Shown here: positions 1 to 8,025 of the stretch, piece after piece
Layout: each line of letters begins with the position of its first letter
Position numbering within the stretch: the first letter of the stretch is position 1
Assembly: GCF_043555935.1 (NCBI RefSeq)
Contig: NZ_JBIGIB010000004.1
Location: 372,001-436,000 of the forward strand
Length of the DNA: 64,000 nt
DNA from: Pelomonas baiyunensis
GTDB lineage: Bacteria > Pseudomonadota > Gammaproteobacteria > Burkholderiales > Burkholderiaceae_C
Direction of reading: 5' to 3'
The notes under the pieces: model-generated
Seen by the model: only the letters and a program-made list of their open reading frames with translations
Databases searched by the model: none
What the model was told of the DNA's origin: nothing
Translations under genes and position numbers: made by a program

Positions 1-396
1 CCGGTCGATGCGGCCTTCTTTCAACGCGACGCGGCCTGCGGCCAACTGCACGTCCTGGCGGCGGCTGCGTTCGACTTCGGTCGTCAGCGCGGCCAGGCGC
101 GGGTGCTTGGCGTCGGCCAGGGCCAGCTGGCTCAGCAGCGCGGCCGCCTCATCCCAACGCCCGGCGCCGCGCAGCGCCTCGATCTGCAGGATGAGCCGGG
201 CCGTGGCCTGCTCGCGGGCGCGCACCTGCGCAGCGCGCAGCTGCGGGTTGGCCGGGTCTTGCGCCACGGCGTCGTTGAGCACGCGCAAGGCCGCGGGCCA
301 CTGGTTGGCGCGGCCCAGGTCTTCGGCCTGGCGCAGCGCCGGGTTGGCGCAGGCCGTCAGCAGGGCGACAAGCAGCAACGGAATCAGCTTCTTCAT
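1..396 (-). CDS. Secretin (GspD-like) lipoprotein, N-terminal part only
   Basis: An open frame of 132 codons begins at ATG 396 and runs off the left edge. The protein starts with a lipoprotein signal (MKKLIPLLLLVALLTAC, lipobox LLTAC). A helical stretch follows with TPR-like spacing (ALRQAEDLGRANQWPAAL..., then a second repeat near residue 70). Secretins of the 'secretion system X' type carry such a TPR-containing lipoprotein N-terminus before the secretin domain; that domain would lie outside the window. The gene follows the GspC-like gene in the same direction, across a 115 bp gap that holds a dispersed repeat. The role as outer-membrane secretin is inferred from position and N-terminus only; a stand-alone pilotin or TPR lipoprotein is the alternative. 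Confidence 0.55.
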   Translation of the reverse strand, partial: MKKLIPLLLVALLTACANPALRQAEDLGRANQWPAALRVLNDAVAQDPANPQLRAAQVRAREQATARLILQIEALRGAGRWDEAAALLSQLALADAKHPRLAALTTEVERSRRQDVQLAAGRVALKEGRIDR

Positions 397-430
397 GCGA
401 GGTCTCCGCGCCAGACGGTCCCGATCGAGC

Positions 431-507
431 GACCGCCGCGACACCGGCTCTGCCGGGCCGCCAGCGGTGCCCCCTCGCAGGGGGCGGCCCAAGGCCGTTG
501 GGGGTGG
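431..507. repeat. Dispersed intergenic repeat family 1, copy A
   Basis: This 77 bp stretch aligns without gaps to 29493-29569. Both copies start gac(c/t)gccgcg, share an exact ccggctc and gccgggccgc core, and end ggggtgg. Both lie a few bases after the stop codon of a minus-strand gene, in the same orientation. The centre contains a C-run/G-run inverted repeat that can form a hairpin. It looks like a REP-type intergenic element. Confidence 0.7.
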
Positions 508-511
508 TCGT

Positions 512-1069
512 TCATGGCACAGCCTTGAAAACAATCGTCTGAGGGAGCGGGCCGGGCAGCCAAGTCAGGCGCACACCGGCGTCCGACACCTGTTCGACAC
601 GCCACTGGCCGTCGAGCACGTCGCCGGCCTTGACGCTGAGCGCCTTGTTCGGGCCGCTGAGCAAGGCCACCTGCACCGCGCGCGCGCCCTCGCCTTCGAT
701 CAAACGGCCGATCATCTGGTAAGGCGCGGGCGGCGCCACGGGCGGCGGCGGCGGGGGCTGCACGCTGGCCTGGGCAGGCACGGCCTGCGCGGGCGGAGGC
801 GGCGGGGGCTGCCAAGCGGCGAGCTGCGCGTCCGACACCTCGGCCCACGCGGGGCGCGCCGGGGCCGAGGCGGCCGCGCCTGTGGCAGCGGCGGTCGATG
901 GTGCCGATGCCGCCAAGGCGGCGCGCGCCCCCACCCGGTCGGCCGCGCGCAGCGGCCGGGCGGCCGCCACCGGGGCCTCGTCGTCCGGCTGCGTGGCCAG
1001 CCACACGGTGGCGGCCACGGTCAGGCCCAGTGCGCCGGCCAGCACATATTGACGCGGCGTCACGCTCAT
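512..1069 (-). CDS. GspC/PilP-like inner-membrane secretion protein
   Basis: 185 residues. A short cytoplasmic N-terminus (MSVTPRQ) is followed by one membrane helix (about residues 8-25), an Ala/Pro-rich linker with runs of prolines (about residues 95-125), and a C-terminal globular part (YQMIGRLIEGEGARAVQVAL ... GDVLDGQWRVEQV). The pattern matches the HR domain of GspC or PilP: a small beta domain that contacts the secretin. ATG at 1069 overlaps the preceding stop as ATGA, which fixes the start. This protein type is often annotated 'secretion system X translation initiation factor' because of its Pro-rich linker; nothing in it suggests a role in translation. Confidence 0.6.
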   Translation of the reverse strand: MSVTPRQYVLAGALGLTVAATVWLATQPDDEAPVAAARPLRAADRVGARAALAASAPSTAAATGAAASAPARPAWAEVSDAQLAAWQPPPPPPAQAVPAQASVQPPPPPPVAPPAPYQMIGRLIEGEGARAVQVALLSGPNKALSVKAGDVLDGQWRVEQVSDAGVRLTWLPGPLPQTIVFKAVP

Positions 1070-1587
1070 GGCGCCGCCCGCCCGTGCAAGGACCACTGCA
1101 TCTCCGCCTCCACCTCCGCCGCCTGGGGGCTCACGCGGCGCAGTTTGATCGCATCCAGGCTCAGCGCGGGGTCATGCGCCAGCGCGGCGGCAATGAACCG
1201 CCGCACCTGCGCGTAGCGGCCGGTCACCGGCAGCGTCACACGCAAGCGCTCCAGGCCCTCGCTGGTGCTCAGGCGGTGCTCGGTGCGCGCGGGGTTCAGG
1301 TCCAGGCGAATCGCCAGTTCCAGCAAGTCCGCCAGGCGCTGCTGGCGGTCGGCCGGTGCCGGCAAGCTCGCCTGCCACTGCTGCACGCTCAAGGGCGCCT
1401 CGGCCGTGGCCTGCGGCCGGGCCTGGGCGCGCAAGGCCCGGGCTTCGTCTTGCAGGCGCTGGGTCTGCGCGTCCCAGCGCTGGCCCAGCCCGGCCAACAC
1501 CGCAGCCGCCACAAGCGCCCCCACGCCCACCAGACCCGGCCCACCCAGCCGGGCTCCGGCCCTGAGCACTTCACGGACTGACGTCAT
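1066..1587 (-). CDS. GspM/PilO-like inner-membrane assembly protein
   Basis: 173 residues. One membrane helix lies near the N-terminus (about residues 16-35, PGLVGVGALVAAAVLAGLG). A coiled-coil-prone stretch follows (about 38-60), then a ferredoxin-like periplasmic region. Size, single helix, coiled coil and position between the GspL-like and GspC-like genes match the GspM/PilO class, which bridges GspL to the rest of the inner-membrane platform. Sequence identity in this class is low, so the call rests on architecture and order. Both ends overlap the neighbours by 4 bp (ATGA), indicating translational coupling. Confidence 0.6.
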   Translation of the reverse strand: MTSVREVLRAGARLGGPGLVGVGALVAAAVLAGLGQRWDAQTQRLQDEARALRAQARPQATAEAPLSVQQWQASLPAPADRQQRLADLLELAIRLDLNPARTEHRLSTSEGLERLRVTLPVTGRYAQVRRFIAAALAHDPALSLDAIKLRRVSPQAAEVEAEMQWSLHGRAAP

Positions 1588-2759
1588 GAGCCGCCTCCGG
1601 TGGCCACGCGGGCTTGAATCTCGAAGCGCTGGCCCACCAGCCCCGTCTCGGCCGCCGAGAAGCGCGACAGCACCACCTGGCGCCAGCCCGGCGTGGTGCC
1701 GAGCTGCTCGGCCAGTTGCAGCGCCAGCAGCTTGTCTGGCGTCAGCCCCTCCAGCCGCAATTCGCCGCGCGCGGCGTTGGCCTCCAGCCCCAGCCAGGCG
1801 ATGGACCGGGCCTCAGCACCGGTGGTCTCGACGCGCGTGAACACCGGCTCCCACGGCATGGCCAACAAGCCGCGGGCTTCCGCAGCAGCCCGGTTCTCAG
1901 TCGGTGCGGTGCGGGTGCTGCGGGCTGGGGCCGATGTGGGCGCGGATGTGGGCGCGGATGTGGGCGCCAAGGTCGGGCGCACCGCGGCCACGCGGTCGCG
2001 CGCCGCCTGCGCCACGTCGCGCAGTTGGTGGCTCTGCACCGCGCCCCACGCGGCCGTGGCCAGCACCAGCGCCCCGGTCGCGGCCAGCGGCCAGGCCAGG
2101 GGCGAACGCGCGCCGCGGGGCAGGAAATCCGGTTGCGGCGTGGCCGGGCCGGGCTGGGGCGCGCCCACATCGGCGGGGCTGCCCACGGCCAACGGTGCGG
2201 CCTGCGCGGGTCCGTCCAGGTCGGCCAGGGTGTTCACGCGGCGCACTTGCAGGCCGCTCACCTGGCCCCGCTCCAGTTGCACCACCACCGCCACGGCGCC
2301 CTCGTGCCAGACCACCCGGCCCGAGCCGGCGCGCGTGGCGGCCGGCAGCGAGGCCAGCCACACGGCCCAGGCCGGTCGCACCGCGGCCAGGCGCACGCCT
2401 GCAGCCTCGGCTTGCGACAGCAGCGACGCGAGCTCCAGCCCGTGCAGGGCAGAGGCGCCCCGCGCCCCGCCAGCCTGCCAGGGGGCGATGGCAAATCGCT
2501 GGGCGGCCGCGCCGAAGTAGTGCACGAACTGCTGTTGCGCGTAGGCCTGCACGGCGTCCAGGTCGGCCAAGGGCAGGCCCGGCTCGCACACCAGTTCGTG
2601 CAAGGCGCAGGCCGACACCACCAGCTCCACCGCCGTGCCGGGGTGCGCGCGGCACCAGGCCCCGAATTCCTCGCCGCCGGGCGTGACGAACACGCGTTGC
2701 GGCGCCGCCAGCCGTGCGCTCAGCCGCTGGCGCAGGCGCTGAATCCACGAATCACTCAT
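1584..2759 (-). CDS. GspL/PilM-PilN-like assembly protein
   Basis: 391 residues, starting at ATG 2759 (MSDSWIQRL), 8 bp inside the end of gspE. The N-terminal ~230 residues look like the cytoplasmic actin-like fold of GspL/PilM. A membrane helix follows (about residues 240-258, WPLAATGALVLATAAWGAV), then a low-complexity linker and a PilN-like periplasmic domain. The linker includes a 12-bp tandem repeat (about 1930-1972) encoding repeated S-A-P-T. The protein would link the GspE ATPase to the periplasmic platform. Family membership is inferred from order and topology; the actin-like motifs are weak by eye. Confidence 0.6.
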   Translation of the reverse strand: MSDSWIQRLRQRLSARLAAPQRVFVTPGGEEFGAWCRAHPGTAVELVVSACALHELVCEPGLPLADLDAVQAYAQQQFVHYFGAAAQRFAIAPWQAGGARGASALHGLELASLLSQAEAAGVRLAAVRPAWAVWLASLPAATRAGSGRVVWHEGAVAVVVQLERGQVSGLQVRRVNTLADLDGPAQAAPLAVGSPADVGAPQPGPATPQPDFLPRGARSPLAWPLAATGALVLATAAWGAVQSHQLRDVAQAARDRVAAVRPTLAPTSAPTSAPTSAPARSTRTAPTENRAAAEARGLLAMPWEPVFTRVETTGAEARSIAWLGLEANAARGELRLEGLTPDKLLALQLAEQLGTTPGWRQVVLSRFSAAETGLVGQRFEIQARVATGGGS

Positions 2760-4293
2760 CGAGCGTGACACGTTCCAGCTCCTCAAACGTCGTGTCGCCC
2801 CGGCACACGGCGGCCAGCGCCATCTCCCGCAGCGACTTCATGCCGCGTGCGCGCGCCGCAGCCTTGATCTCGGACATCGGCGCCCGCGCCGCGATCAGGT
2901 CGCGCAGGCCGTCGTCCAGCTTCAGCAGCTCCGCCACCGCGCGGCGGCCCTTGTAGCCGGTGCCCCGGCAGTGGCCGCAGCCCTCGCCCTTCATGAAGTT
3001 GCCATTGCTCCCGCCACCCGCCGGGCCGGGGCTGACATTCAAGCCATGCCGCGCCAGCGTGGCCGCGTCGGGCGTGAACGGCTGCGCGCAGTGCTTGCAC
3101 GTGAGGCGCACCAAACGCTGGGCCAGCACGGCGTTCAGGGCCGACACCACGTTGTACAGGTCCAGCCCCATGTGCATGAAGCGGCCGATCACATCGAACG
3201 CGTTGTTCGCGTGCACGGTGCTGAACACGAGGTGGCCGGTCAGCGCGGCCTGCACGGCGATCTGGGCCGTCTCGGCGTCGCGGATCTCGCCCACCATCAC
3301 GCGGTCGGGGTCGTGGCGCAGGATGGACCGCAGACCGCGCGAGAAGGTCAGCCCCTTCTTCTCGTTGACCGGAATCTGCACCACGCCGCTGAGCTGGTAC
3401 TCCACCGGGTCTTCGATGGTGATGATCTTGTCGGCGCCAGTGTGGATCTCGGCAAGCGTGGCGTACAGCGTGGTGGTTTTGCCCGAGCCGGTCGGCCCGG
3501 TCACCAGCAACATGCCGTGCGGCTGCCGGGCCTGGTGGCGGATGGCGGCCCGCTCGTCGTCGTCGAACCCCAGAGCGTCCAGCGTCAGCGTGCCGGCACG
3601 GGCGATGGCGGCGCGATCCAGGATGCGGATGACCGCGTCCTCACCGAACACGCTGGGCATGATGGACAGGCGGAAGTCGATCTCGCGGCCCTGCACGCGC
3701 AGCTTGAAGCGGCCGTCCTGCGGCAGCCGGCGCTCGCCGATGTCGAGCTCAGCCATGACCTTCAGCCGCGACACCAACTGCTCGGCCACCTGCGGGCTCT
3801 CGACCTGGCGCACCACGGCCATCACGCCGTCCACCCGGAAGCGGATCACCGCGCCGCGGGCTGTGCACTCGATGTGGATGTCAGAGGCGGTGTCCTGCAG
3901 CGCGTCGTACAGCGTGGCGTTGAGCAGGCGCACCACCGGGCTGGCCTGTTCGGACAGGGCCAGGGCCGACAGCTCCTCGGTGTGGTCTTCGACGGCGCCC
4001 AGCGCATCCTCCACGTCCGACAGCGCGCGAAAGTCCGCCTCGCCCGCGCCGAGGAAATGCGTGACGGCCTCGGCCGACGCACGCTGCCAGCCCACCGGCG
4101 CGTTCAGCCGCGCTTCGATGCTTTGCAGCAGCATCGCGTCTTCGTCGCGCTCGGCCAGCAGCACGCGGCGGCCGTTGGCGCCCACAGCCAGCACGGCGCG
4201 CCAGCGCTGGGCCTGAGCCTGGGGCCATTGCTCGAAGTCCAAGTGCCAGGGGCCTTGGTCGGCGGGGAGGCAGTCGTGGAGGGAGGTGGTCAT
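2752..4293 (-). CDS. gspE: Type II secretion ATPase GspE
   Basis: 513 residues, a normal length for GspE. It carries an N-terminal GspE/PulE-type region, a Walker A loop GPTGSGKTTT near residue 265, an Asp-box and Walker B segment (DPDRVMVGEIRD near 330), and the C-terminal zinc-binding CxxC...CxxC element (CKHC near 398, CGHC near 439) that separates GspE from most PilB/PilT relatives. It powers pseudopilus assembly at the inner membrane. ATG 4293 is the first start. Upstream, before gspF, lies a ~600 bp gene-free stretch with a nested inverted repeat, an unusual interruption for a gsp operon. Confidence 0.93.
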   Translation of the reverse strand: MTTSLHDCLPADQGPWHLDFEQWPQAQAQRWRAVLAVGANGRRVLLAERDEDAMLLQSIEARLNAPVGWQRASAEAVTHFLGAGEADFRALSDVEDALGAVEDHTEELSALALSEQASPVVRLLNATLYDALQDTASDIHIECTARGAVIRFRVDGVMAVVRQVESPQVAEQLVSRLKVMAELDIGERRLPQDGRFKLRVQGREIDFRLSIMPSVFGEDAVIRILDRAAIARAGTLTLDALGFDDDERAAIRHQARQPHGMLLVTGPTGSGKTTTLYATLAEIHTGADKIITIEDPVEYQLSGVVQIPVNEKKGLTFSRGLRSILRHDPDRVMVGEIRDAETAQIAVQAALTGHLVFSTVHANNAFDVIGRFMHMGLDLYNVVSALNAVLAQRLVRLTCKHCAQPFTPDAATLARHGLNVSPGPAGGGSNGNFMKGEGCGHCRGTGYKGRRAVAELLKLDDGLRDLIAARAPMSEIKAAARARGMKSLREMALAAVCRGDTTFEELERVTLDE

Positions 4294-4327
4294 GGCTTGG
4301 CACCTTGGGGTGTTGGGCCGCCGTGAT

Positions 4328-4854
4328 GCCGGGAGTTCGCCCCAGCGGGCGACCTACTTTTGGGGCCGCCAAAAAGTAGGCAAAAACCTCGCCCCGCCCG
4401 CAGCACAGCTGCGGGTTCCCTGCGGTACTCAGGCCTTGAAGCTCCGCACAAAACTCCCTTCGCTACGCTTCGGTCAAACAGTTGCGCGGAGTCAGTTCTT
4501 GAAGTGCGCTGCGCGCACGGCTTCAAGGCCTTCCGTTCCTCGGCGGTGCTCAAGGGGCCAACACGAACAGCCGGCACCAGCCGGCTTTCGGGCTTGGCGG
4601 TTGGTCGTTGGGCTGCTGGGCATTCCCCTTCAAAACCGCTGAGAAGCGCAGAAGCCCAGGGCGTGCGCGAAGCGCACTTCAAGAACTGACTCGCGGCGCC
4701 TGTTTGAGCAGAGCGTAGCGGCGCGAGTTCGCCGCGGCCCTGGGTTCCGAGCATCGCAAGGCAGCCCGCAGGGCCGGTTTTGCAGGGGCGGCTTCTTTGC
4801 CTACTTTCTTGTCCGCACAAGAAAGTAGGTCGCCCGCCGGGGCGAACTCCCGGC
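4328..4854. repeat. Large nested inverted repeat between gspF and gspE
   Basis: The outer arms 4328-4357 and 4825-4854 are reverse complements with one mismatch over 30 bases. The inner arms 4491-4518 and 4663-4690 are reverse complements with one mismatch over 28. Between these pairs the arms continue as a weaker inverted match (for example the CTACGCT/AGCGTAG and TCAAACAG/CTGTTTGA blocks). Each outer arm also holds its own hairpin (CCTACTTTT...AAAAGTAGG at 4353-4380 and a 13-bp stem at 4800-4829). The core 4519-4662 is unique. The small open frames here are by-products of the repeat. It has no gene of its own and could be a non-autonomous mobile element or a very long hairpin. Confidence 0.8.
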
Positions 4855-4900
4855 ATGGGCCGACGCGGCAAGCCAGCGTACCGAAACAGCAAGCCACCCA

Positions 4901-6088
4901 TCACTGCACCTGCTCCACCAACTGAAAGATCGGCAAATACATCAGCACGATGATCCCGCCGATCAGCACGCCCATGATGAGCATCAGCGCCGGGTTCACG
5001 AGGCGCGACAGCAAGTCCGTCAGCCGGGCGGCCTCTTCGTCGTGGAAGGCGGCGGCGCGCTCCAGCATGGCGGCCACCTCGCCGCTGCGCTCACCCACGC
5101 GCAACATGCGGCGCGCCACCGGCGTGGCCAAATCCTGCGCCTCGAAGGCGGCCGACAGCCGCTCACCCCGCTCGATCTGCGCCGCTGCAGCCTGCACGGC
5201 AACACGCCAGGGTGCGGCCACCACGTCGACCACGATCTTCAACGCCGCCAACGCCGGCACGCCCGACGCCAGCAGCATGGCCAGCGACCGGTACAGCCGC
5301 GCCAGCGCCAGCACGCGCAAGCGCGGGCCCAAGCCCGGCAGCGTCCACAGCGCGGCCAGCGCGCGCTGGCGCACGGCGGGTTGCTGCACCAGCGCGTAAA
5401 CGGCGAAGGCCACGGCAGCGATGCCCCCGATGACCCACCCCGGATGCGCGCCGGCGGCCTGGCCGAACTCAATCAGCACCCGCGAGGCCCAGGGCAGCTC
5501 GCCCTGCGTCTGTTCCAGGATGCCCGCAAAGCGCGGCAGCACATACAGCAACAAAAACAGGATGACCGCCCCGCCCACGCCCAGCAGCATCAACGGGTAG
5601 ACCAAGGCAGCCACCAGGCGCGAGCGCAGCGCATCCACCCAGGCCAGGTAGCGCGCGTGCTGGGCCAGCGCCACCGAGAGCTGGCCGGTCTTTTCGTTCG
5701 CGGCCACGATGGCGCACATCAGCTCGTCGAACGCTTGCGGCTGCTGGCGCAATGCCACCGACAGGGGCTGGCCTTGTTCGATCTGGCCAATCACCGCGTC
5801 CAGCGCCGCACGCACGCCGGGCTGGGCTTCCTTCTCGCGCAGGGTGCTCAGGGCTTCGAGCAAGGCGATGCCGGCGTCCAGCAGCACGGCCAGCTCCTGG
5901 CTGAAGAGTTGCAGCGGGAAGCGCGCGCGCCGGGACCGCCCGGGCGCGGCCGCCACCAGTTCGCGAACCTCCAGCACGTGCTGGGGCGGCACCCCGAGCA
6001 CCGCCGCGACGGCCGCGCGGTCGGGGGCGTCCACCCGCTCGGCACTCACCGCGCCCCCGCGCAGCACGCGGGCCTGGAACACGGCCAT
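4901..6088 (-). CDS. gspF: Type II secretion inner-membrane platform protein GspF
   Basis: 395 residues. Two cytoplasmic T2SSF domains (about 70-190 and 270-365) alternate with membrane helices near 190-213 (PLMLLGVGGAVILFLLLYVL), 240-262 and 370-392, the standard GspF/PilC arrangement. Conserved segments include FSQELAVLLDAGI and LARLYRSLAMLLASGVPAL. The chosen start, ATG 6088 (MAVFQ), overlaps the gspG stop as TGATG; a TTG two codons earlier is possible but less likely. It anchors GspE and the pseudopilus at the inner membrane. Confidence 0.93.
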   Translation of the reverse strand: MAVFQARVLRGGAVSAERVDAPDRAAVAAVLGVPPQHVLEVRELVAAAPGRSRRARFPLQLFSQELAVLLDAGIALLEALSTLREKEAQPGVRAALDAVIGQIEQGQPLSVALRQQPQAFDELMCAIVAANEKTGQLSVALAQHARYLAWVDALRSRLVAALVYPLMLLGVGGAVILFLLLYVLPRFAGILEQTQGELPWASRVLIEFGQAAGAHPGWVIGGIAAVAFAVYALVQQPAVRQRALAALWTLPGLGPRLRVLALARLYRSLAMLLASGVPALAALKIVVDVVAAPWRVAVQAAAAQIERGERLSAAFEAQDLATPVARRMLRVGERSGEVAAMLERAAAFHDEEAARLTDLLSRLVNPALMLIMGVLIGGIIVLMYLPIFQLVEQVQ

Positions 6089-6504
6089 CACCAACTGGTG
6101 AGGTCGGCGTCCTCACCCTCGCCGCCGGGGCGGCCGTCCTTGCCCAAGCTCAGCAGGTCGTACTCGCCATGCTCGCCGGGGCTGCGGTACTGGTAGTCGT
6201 TGCCCCAGGGGTCCTTGGGCACGGCCTTGGACAGGTAGGGGCCGGCCCACTTGGGCTCGTCTGCCGGCTTGGTGACGAGCACGGCCAGGCCTTGGTCGGT
6301 GCTCGGGTAGCGGCCCACGTCCAGGCGGTATTGATCCAGCGATTTGGTCAGCGCATCGATCTGCGCGCGCGCCGCCTTCACCTCACTCTTGCCGATTTGC
6401 CCGAAGAACTTGGGGCCGACATACCCGGCCAGCAGGCCGATGATGACCATGACAACCAGGAGTTCAAGCAGCGTGAAGCCGCGGGCGCGGTGGGACAGGA
6501 ACAT
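6088..6504 (-). CDS. gspG: Major pseudopilin GspG
   Basis: 138 residues. A short basic leader (MFLSHRARG) precedes the prepilin-peptidase site G/FTLLELLVVMVIIGLLAG with Glu at +5. The GspG-specific C-terminal region follows (YPSTDQGL, PDEPKWAGPYLSK-like, KDPWGNDYQYRSPGEHG, calcium-loop region D-GRPGGEGEDAD). ATG 6504 is chosen because longer frames give an implausible leader; no good Shine-Dalgarno precedes it. This is the first gene of the operon. No gspH, I, J or K pseudopilins appear in the window, so it would be the sole pseudopilin encoded here. Confidence 0.92.
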   Translation of the reverse strand: MFLSHRARGFTLLELLVVMVIIGLLAGYVGPKFFGQIGKSEVKAARAQIDALTKSLDQYRLDVGRYPSTDQGLAVLVTKPADEPKWAGPYLSKAVPKDPWGNDYQYRSPGEHGEYDLLSLGKDGRPGGEGEDADLTSW

Positions 6505-6832
6505 GGCAAAGGGGGGTACTGCGGGAGCGCGACTGTTCAACGGCGAACGGCCCGCGGCAATCGGGATTTGACCGCCCCGCATTCTCAGGCCCGCCCCACC
6601 GCGCGCCGCCCGCCGCGCGCGACAGCGCCGCCGCCACCGCACGTTGGCTTTGTGCAACAGCGCAGAACCCCGGCAATCGCGGGGCGGCGCTGCAGGCGCG
6701 AAGGGCTGCCAGCCCCGCCCGGCAGCTCGAAAAGCACCCCGCTTCATGGGAGAAATGCACTCGCAAGCGGCTCGACCCTACTTGTCTCGCAGGCGACAAA
6801 ACCCACCTCCCCGCCCCAAAATTGCACACATT

Positions 6833-6850
6833 CGGTGCATTCGTGCACCG
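6833..6850. promoter_or_regulatory. Inverted repeat, possible operator upstream of gspG
   Basis: Perfect arms CGGTGCA and TGCACCG flank a 4-base centre, and the right half-site recurs at 6887-6893. It lies about 330 bp upstream of gspG, in the only long non-coding stretch before the operon. The binding protein is unknown. Confidence 0.35.
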
Positions 6851-7024
6851 TTCGCGGCCAACGAACCCGGGGTTACCCCAGTGTTGTGCACCGCAGCAGG
6901 GCAATACATTTTCGTCACTCGACGCGGTTCCGGGCTCCGGTCCAGGACCGCCGGGCGGGTTGTGAGGAGACAAGACAAGCGCTAAACGCACCAGGTTGCT
7001 TCGTAACCCCGAAGACAATCACAC

Positions 7025-7060
7025 CGGCCACCAAGGCACCCCTTGGTGGCCGTTTTCTTT
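7025..7060 (+). terminator. Intrinsic terminator (plus strand)
   Basis: A 12-bp perfect stem CGGCCACCAAGG / CCTTGGTGGCCG encloses a 4-base loop and is followed by TTTTCTTT. The T-run lies only on the plus-strand side. No plus-strand gene lies upstream for at least 700 bp, so it may end a small RNA. Confidence 0.8.
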
Positions 7061-7222
7061 GTGCCCTCGCCCAGCGCACGGCGCTGTACGGGGTCAGGCC
7101 CTCAAAGGAATGGCGATGGACCGGGCATCGAGTCTGATCCGCATTGCCAGACAAGCCCGTCTGGGGCGGCCCGGGGCTCGGCCCGAAGACGGCACTGCGG
7201 CCTTGCGGCCATCACCGAACCC

Positions 7223-7984
7223 ATGCTTGAACTCGCAACCGTTGCCCTCGCCTCCTTGCTCGCCGGCTTCATCGACGCCGTGGCCGGCGGGGGCGGCCTG
7301 ATCCTCACGCCGGCCCTGTTCAGCACCTTCCCTGCGGCGGCCCCGGCCACGCTGATGGGCTCGAACAAGGGCGCGGCTATCTGGGGCACGGCCTGGGCCA
7401 CGGCGCAGTATGTGCGGCGCGTGTCGCTGCCCTGGCGGCGGCTGCTGCCGGCGGCCGTGTTGGCCGGGGCCGGCAGCTTCACCGGCGCCTGGGCGCTGAC
7501 GCTGGTGAGCCCGGACGGCCTGCGCAAGGCGCTGCCGCTCGTGCTGCTGGCCGTGTTCCTGTACACCCTGGCCAAGAAAGACCTGGGCCGCGACCACGCG
7601 CCGCGCTTCCAGGGCCGGGCCGAAGCCCTGGTGGCCAGCACGATCGCGCTGGCGGTCGGCTTTTACGACGGCTTCTTCGGCCCGGGCACCGGCAGCTTCT
7701 TCGTGTTCCTGTTCGTGCGCGTGCTCGGTTACGACTTCCTGCACGCCTCGGCCACAGCCAAGCTGATGAACCTGGTGACCAACGGCTTCGCAATTGCGCT
7801 GTTCGTCAGCAAGGGCCACATCTGGTGGCATGTGGCCGCTGTGATGGCGGTGACCAACGTGATCGGCAGCCTGGCCGGCACGCGGCTGGCGCTGAAGCAC
7901 GGCGCGGGCTTCGTGCGAGGGGTGTTCATCACGGTCGTGGGGGCGCTGATTGTCAAAACTGCCTGGGACGCCTTCTTCCGCTGA
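7223..7984 (+). CDS. TauE/SafE-family membrane permease
   Basis: 253 residues and about eight hydrophobic segments. Family hallmarks are the N-terminal SLLAGFIDAVAGGGGLILTPAL stretch and a related half-repeat near residue 145 (ALAVGFYDGFFGPGTGSFF), the duplicated motif of TauE/SafE (YfcA-like) proteins. These are putative exporters or importers of sulfur-containing or organic anions. ATG 7223 is chosen because upstream codons give no hydrophobic start. It stands alone: the next gene is 41 bp downstream and functionally unrelated. The substrate cannot be read from sequence. Confidence 0.88.
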   Translation: MLELATVALASLLAGFIDAVAGGGGLILTPALFSTFPAAAPATLMGSNKGAAIWGTAWATAQYVRRVSLPWRRLLPAAVLAGAGSFTGAWALTLVSPDGLRKALPLVLLAVFLYTLAKKDLGRDHAPRFQGRAEALVASTIALAVGFYDGFFGPGTGSFFVFLFVRVLGYDFLHASATAKLMNLVTNGFAIALFVSKGHIWWHVAAVMAVTNVIGSLAGTRLALKHGAGFVRGVFITVVGALIVKTAWDAFFR

Positions 7985-8025
7985 ACTACCATCAGCGTCC
8001 GTCCTGAGCCTTCTGTCTGCCCACC

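Larger units (their letters stand above)
6505..7222. other. Gene-free region between gspG and the TauE-like gene
   Basis: No convincing gene is seen; the small open frames lack coding character. The stretch contains a perfect 7-bp inverted repeat CGGTGCA-ttcg-TGCACCG (6833-6850), a further TGCACCG half-site (6887-6893), and an intrinsic terminator on the plus strand (7025-7060). It probably holds the promoter of the gsp operon on the minus strand, and possibly a short plus-strand RNA that ends at the terminator. Confidence 0.5.

Noticed and set aside
4286..4904. Several 70-200 aa open frames between gspE and gspF
   Set aside because: They coincide with the inverted repeat arms, and similar peptide pieces arise on both strands from the arms. 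No start with a Shine-Dalgarno was seen.
6880..7060. 6S RNA or another known RNA family
   Set aside because: I could not match the sequence to a family I remember; only the terminator and half-sites are kept as evidence.
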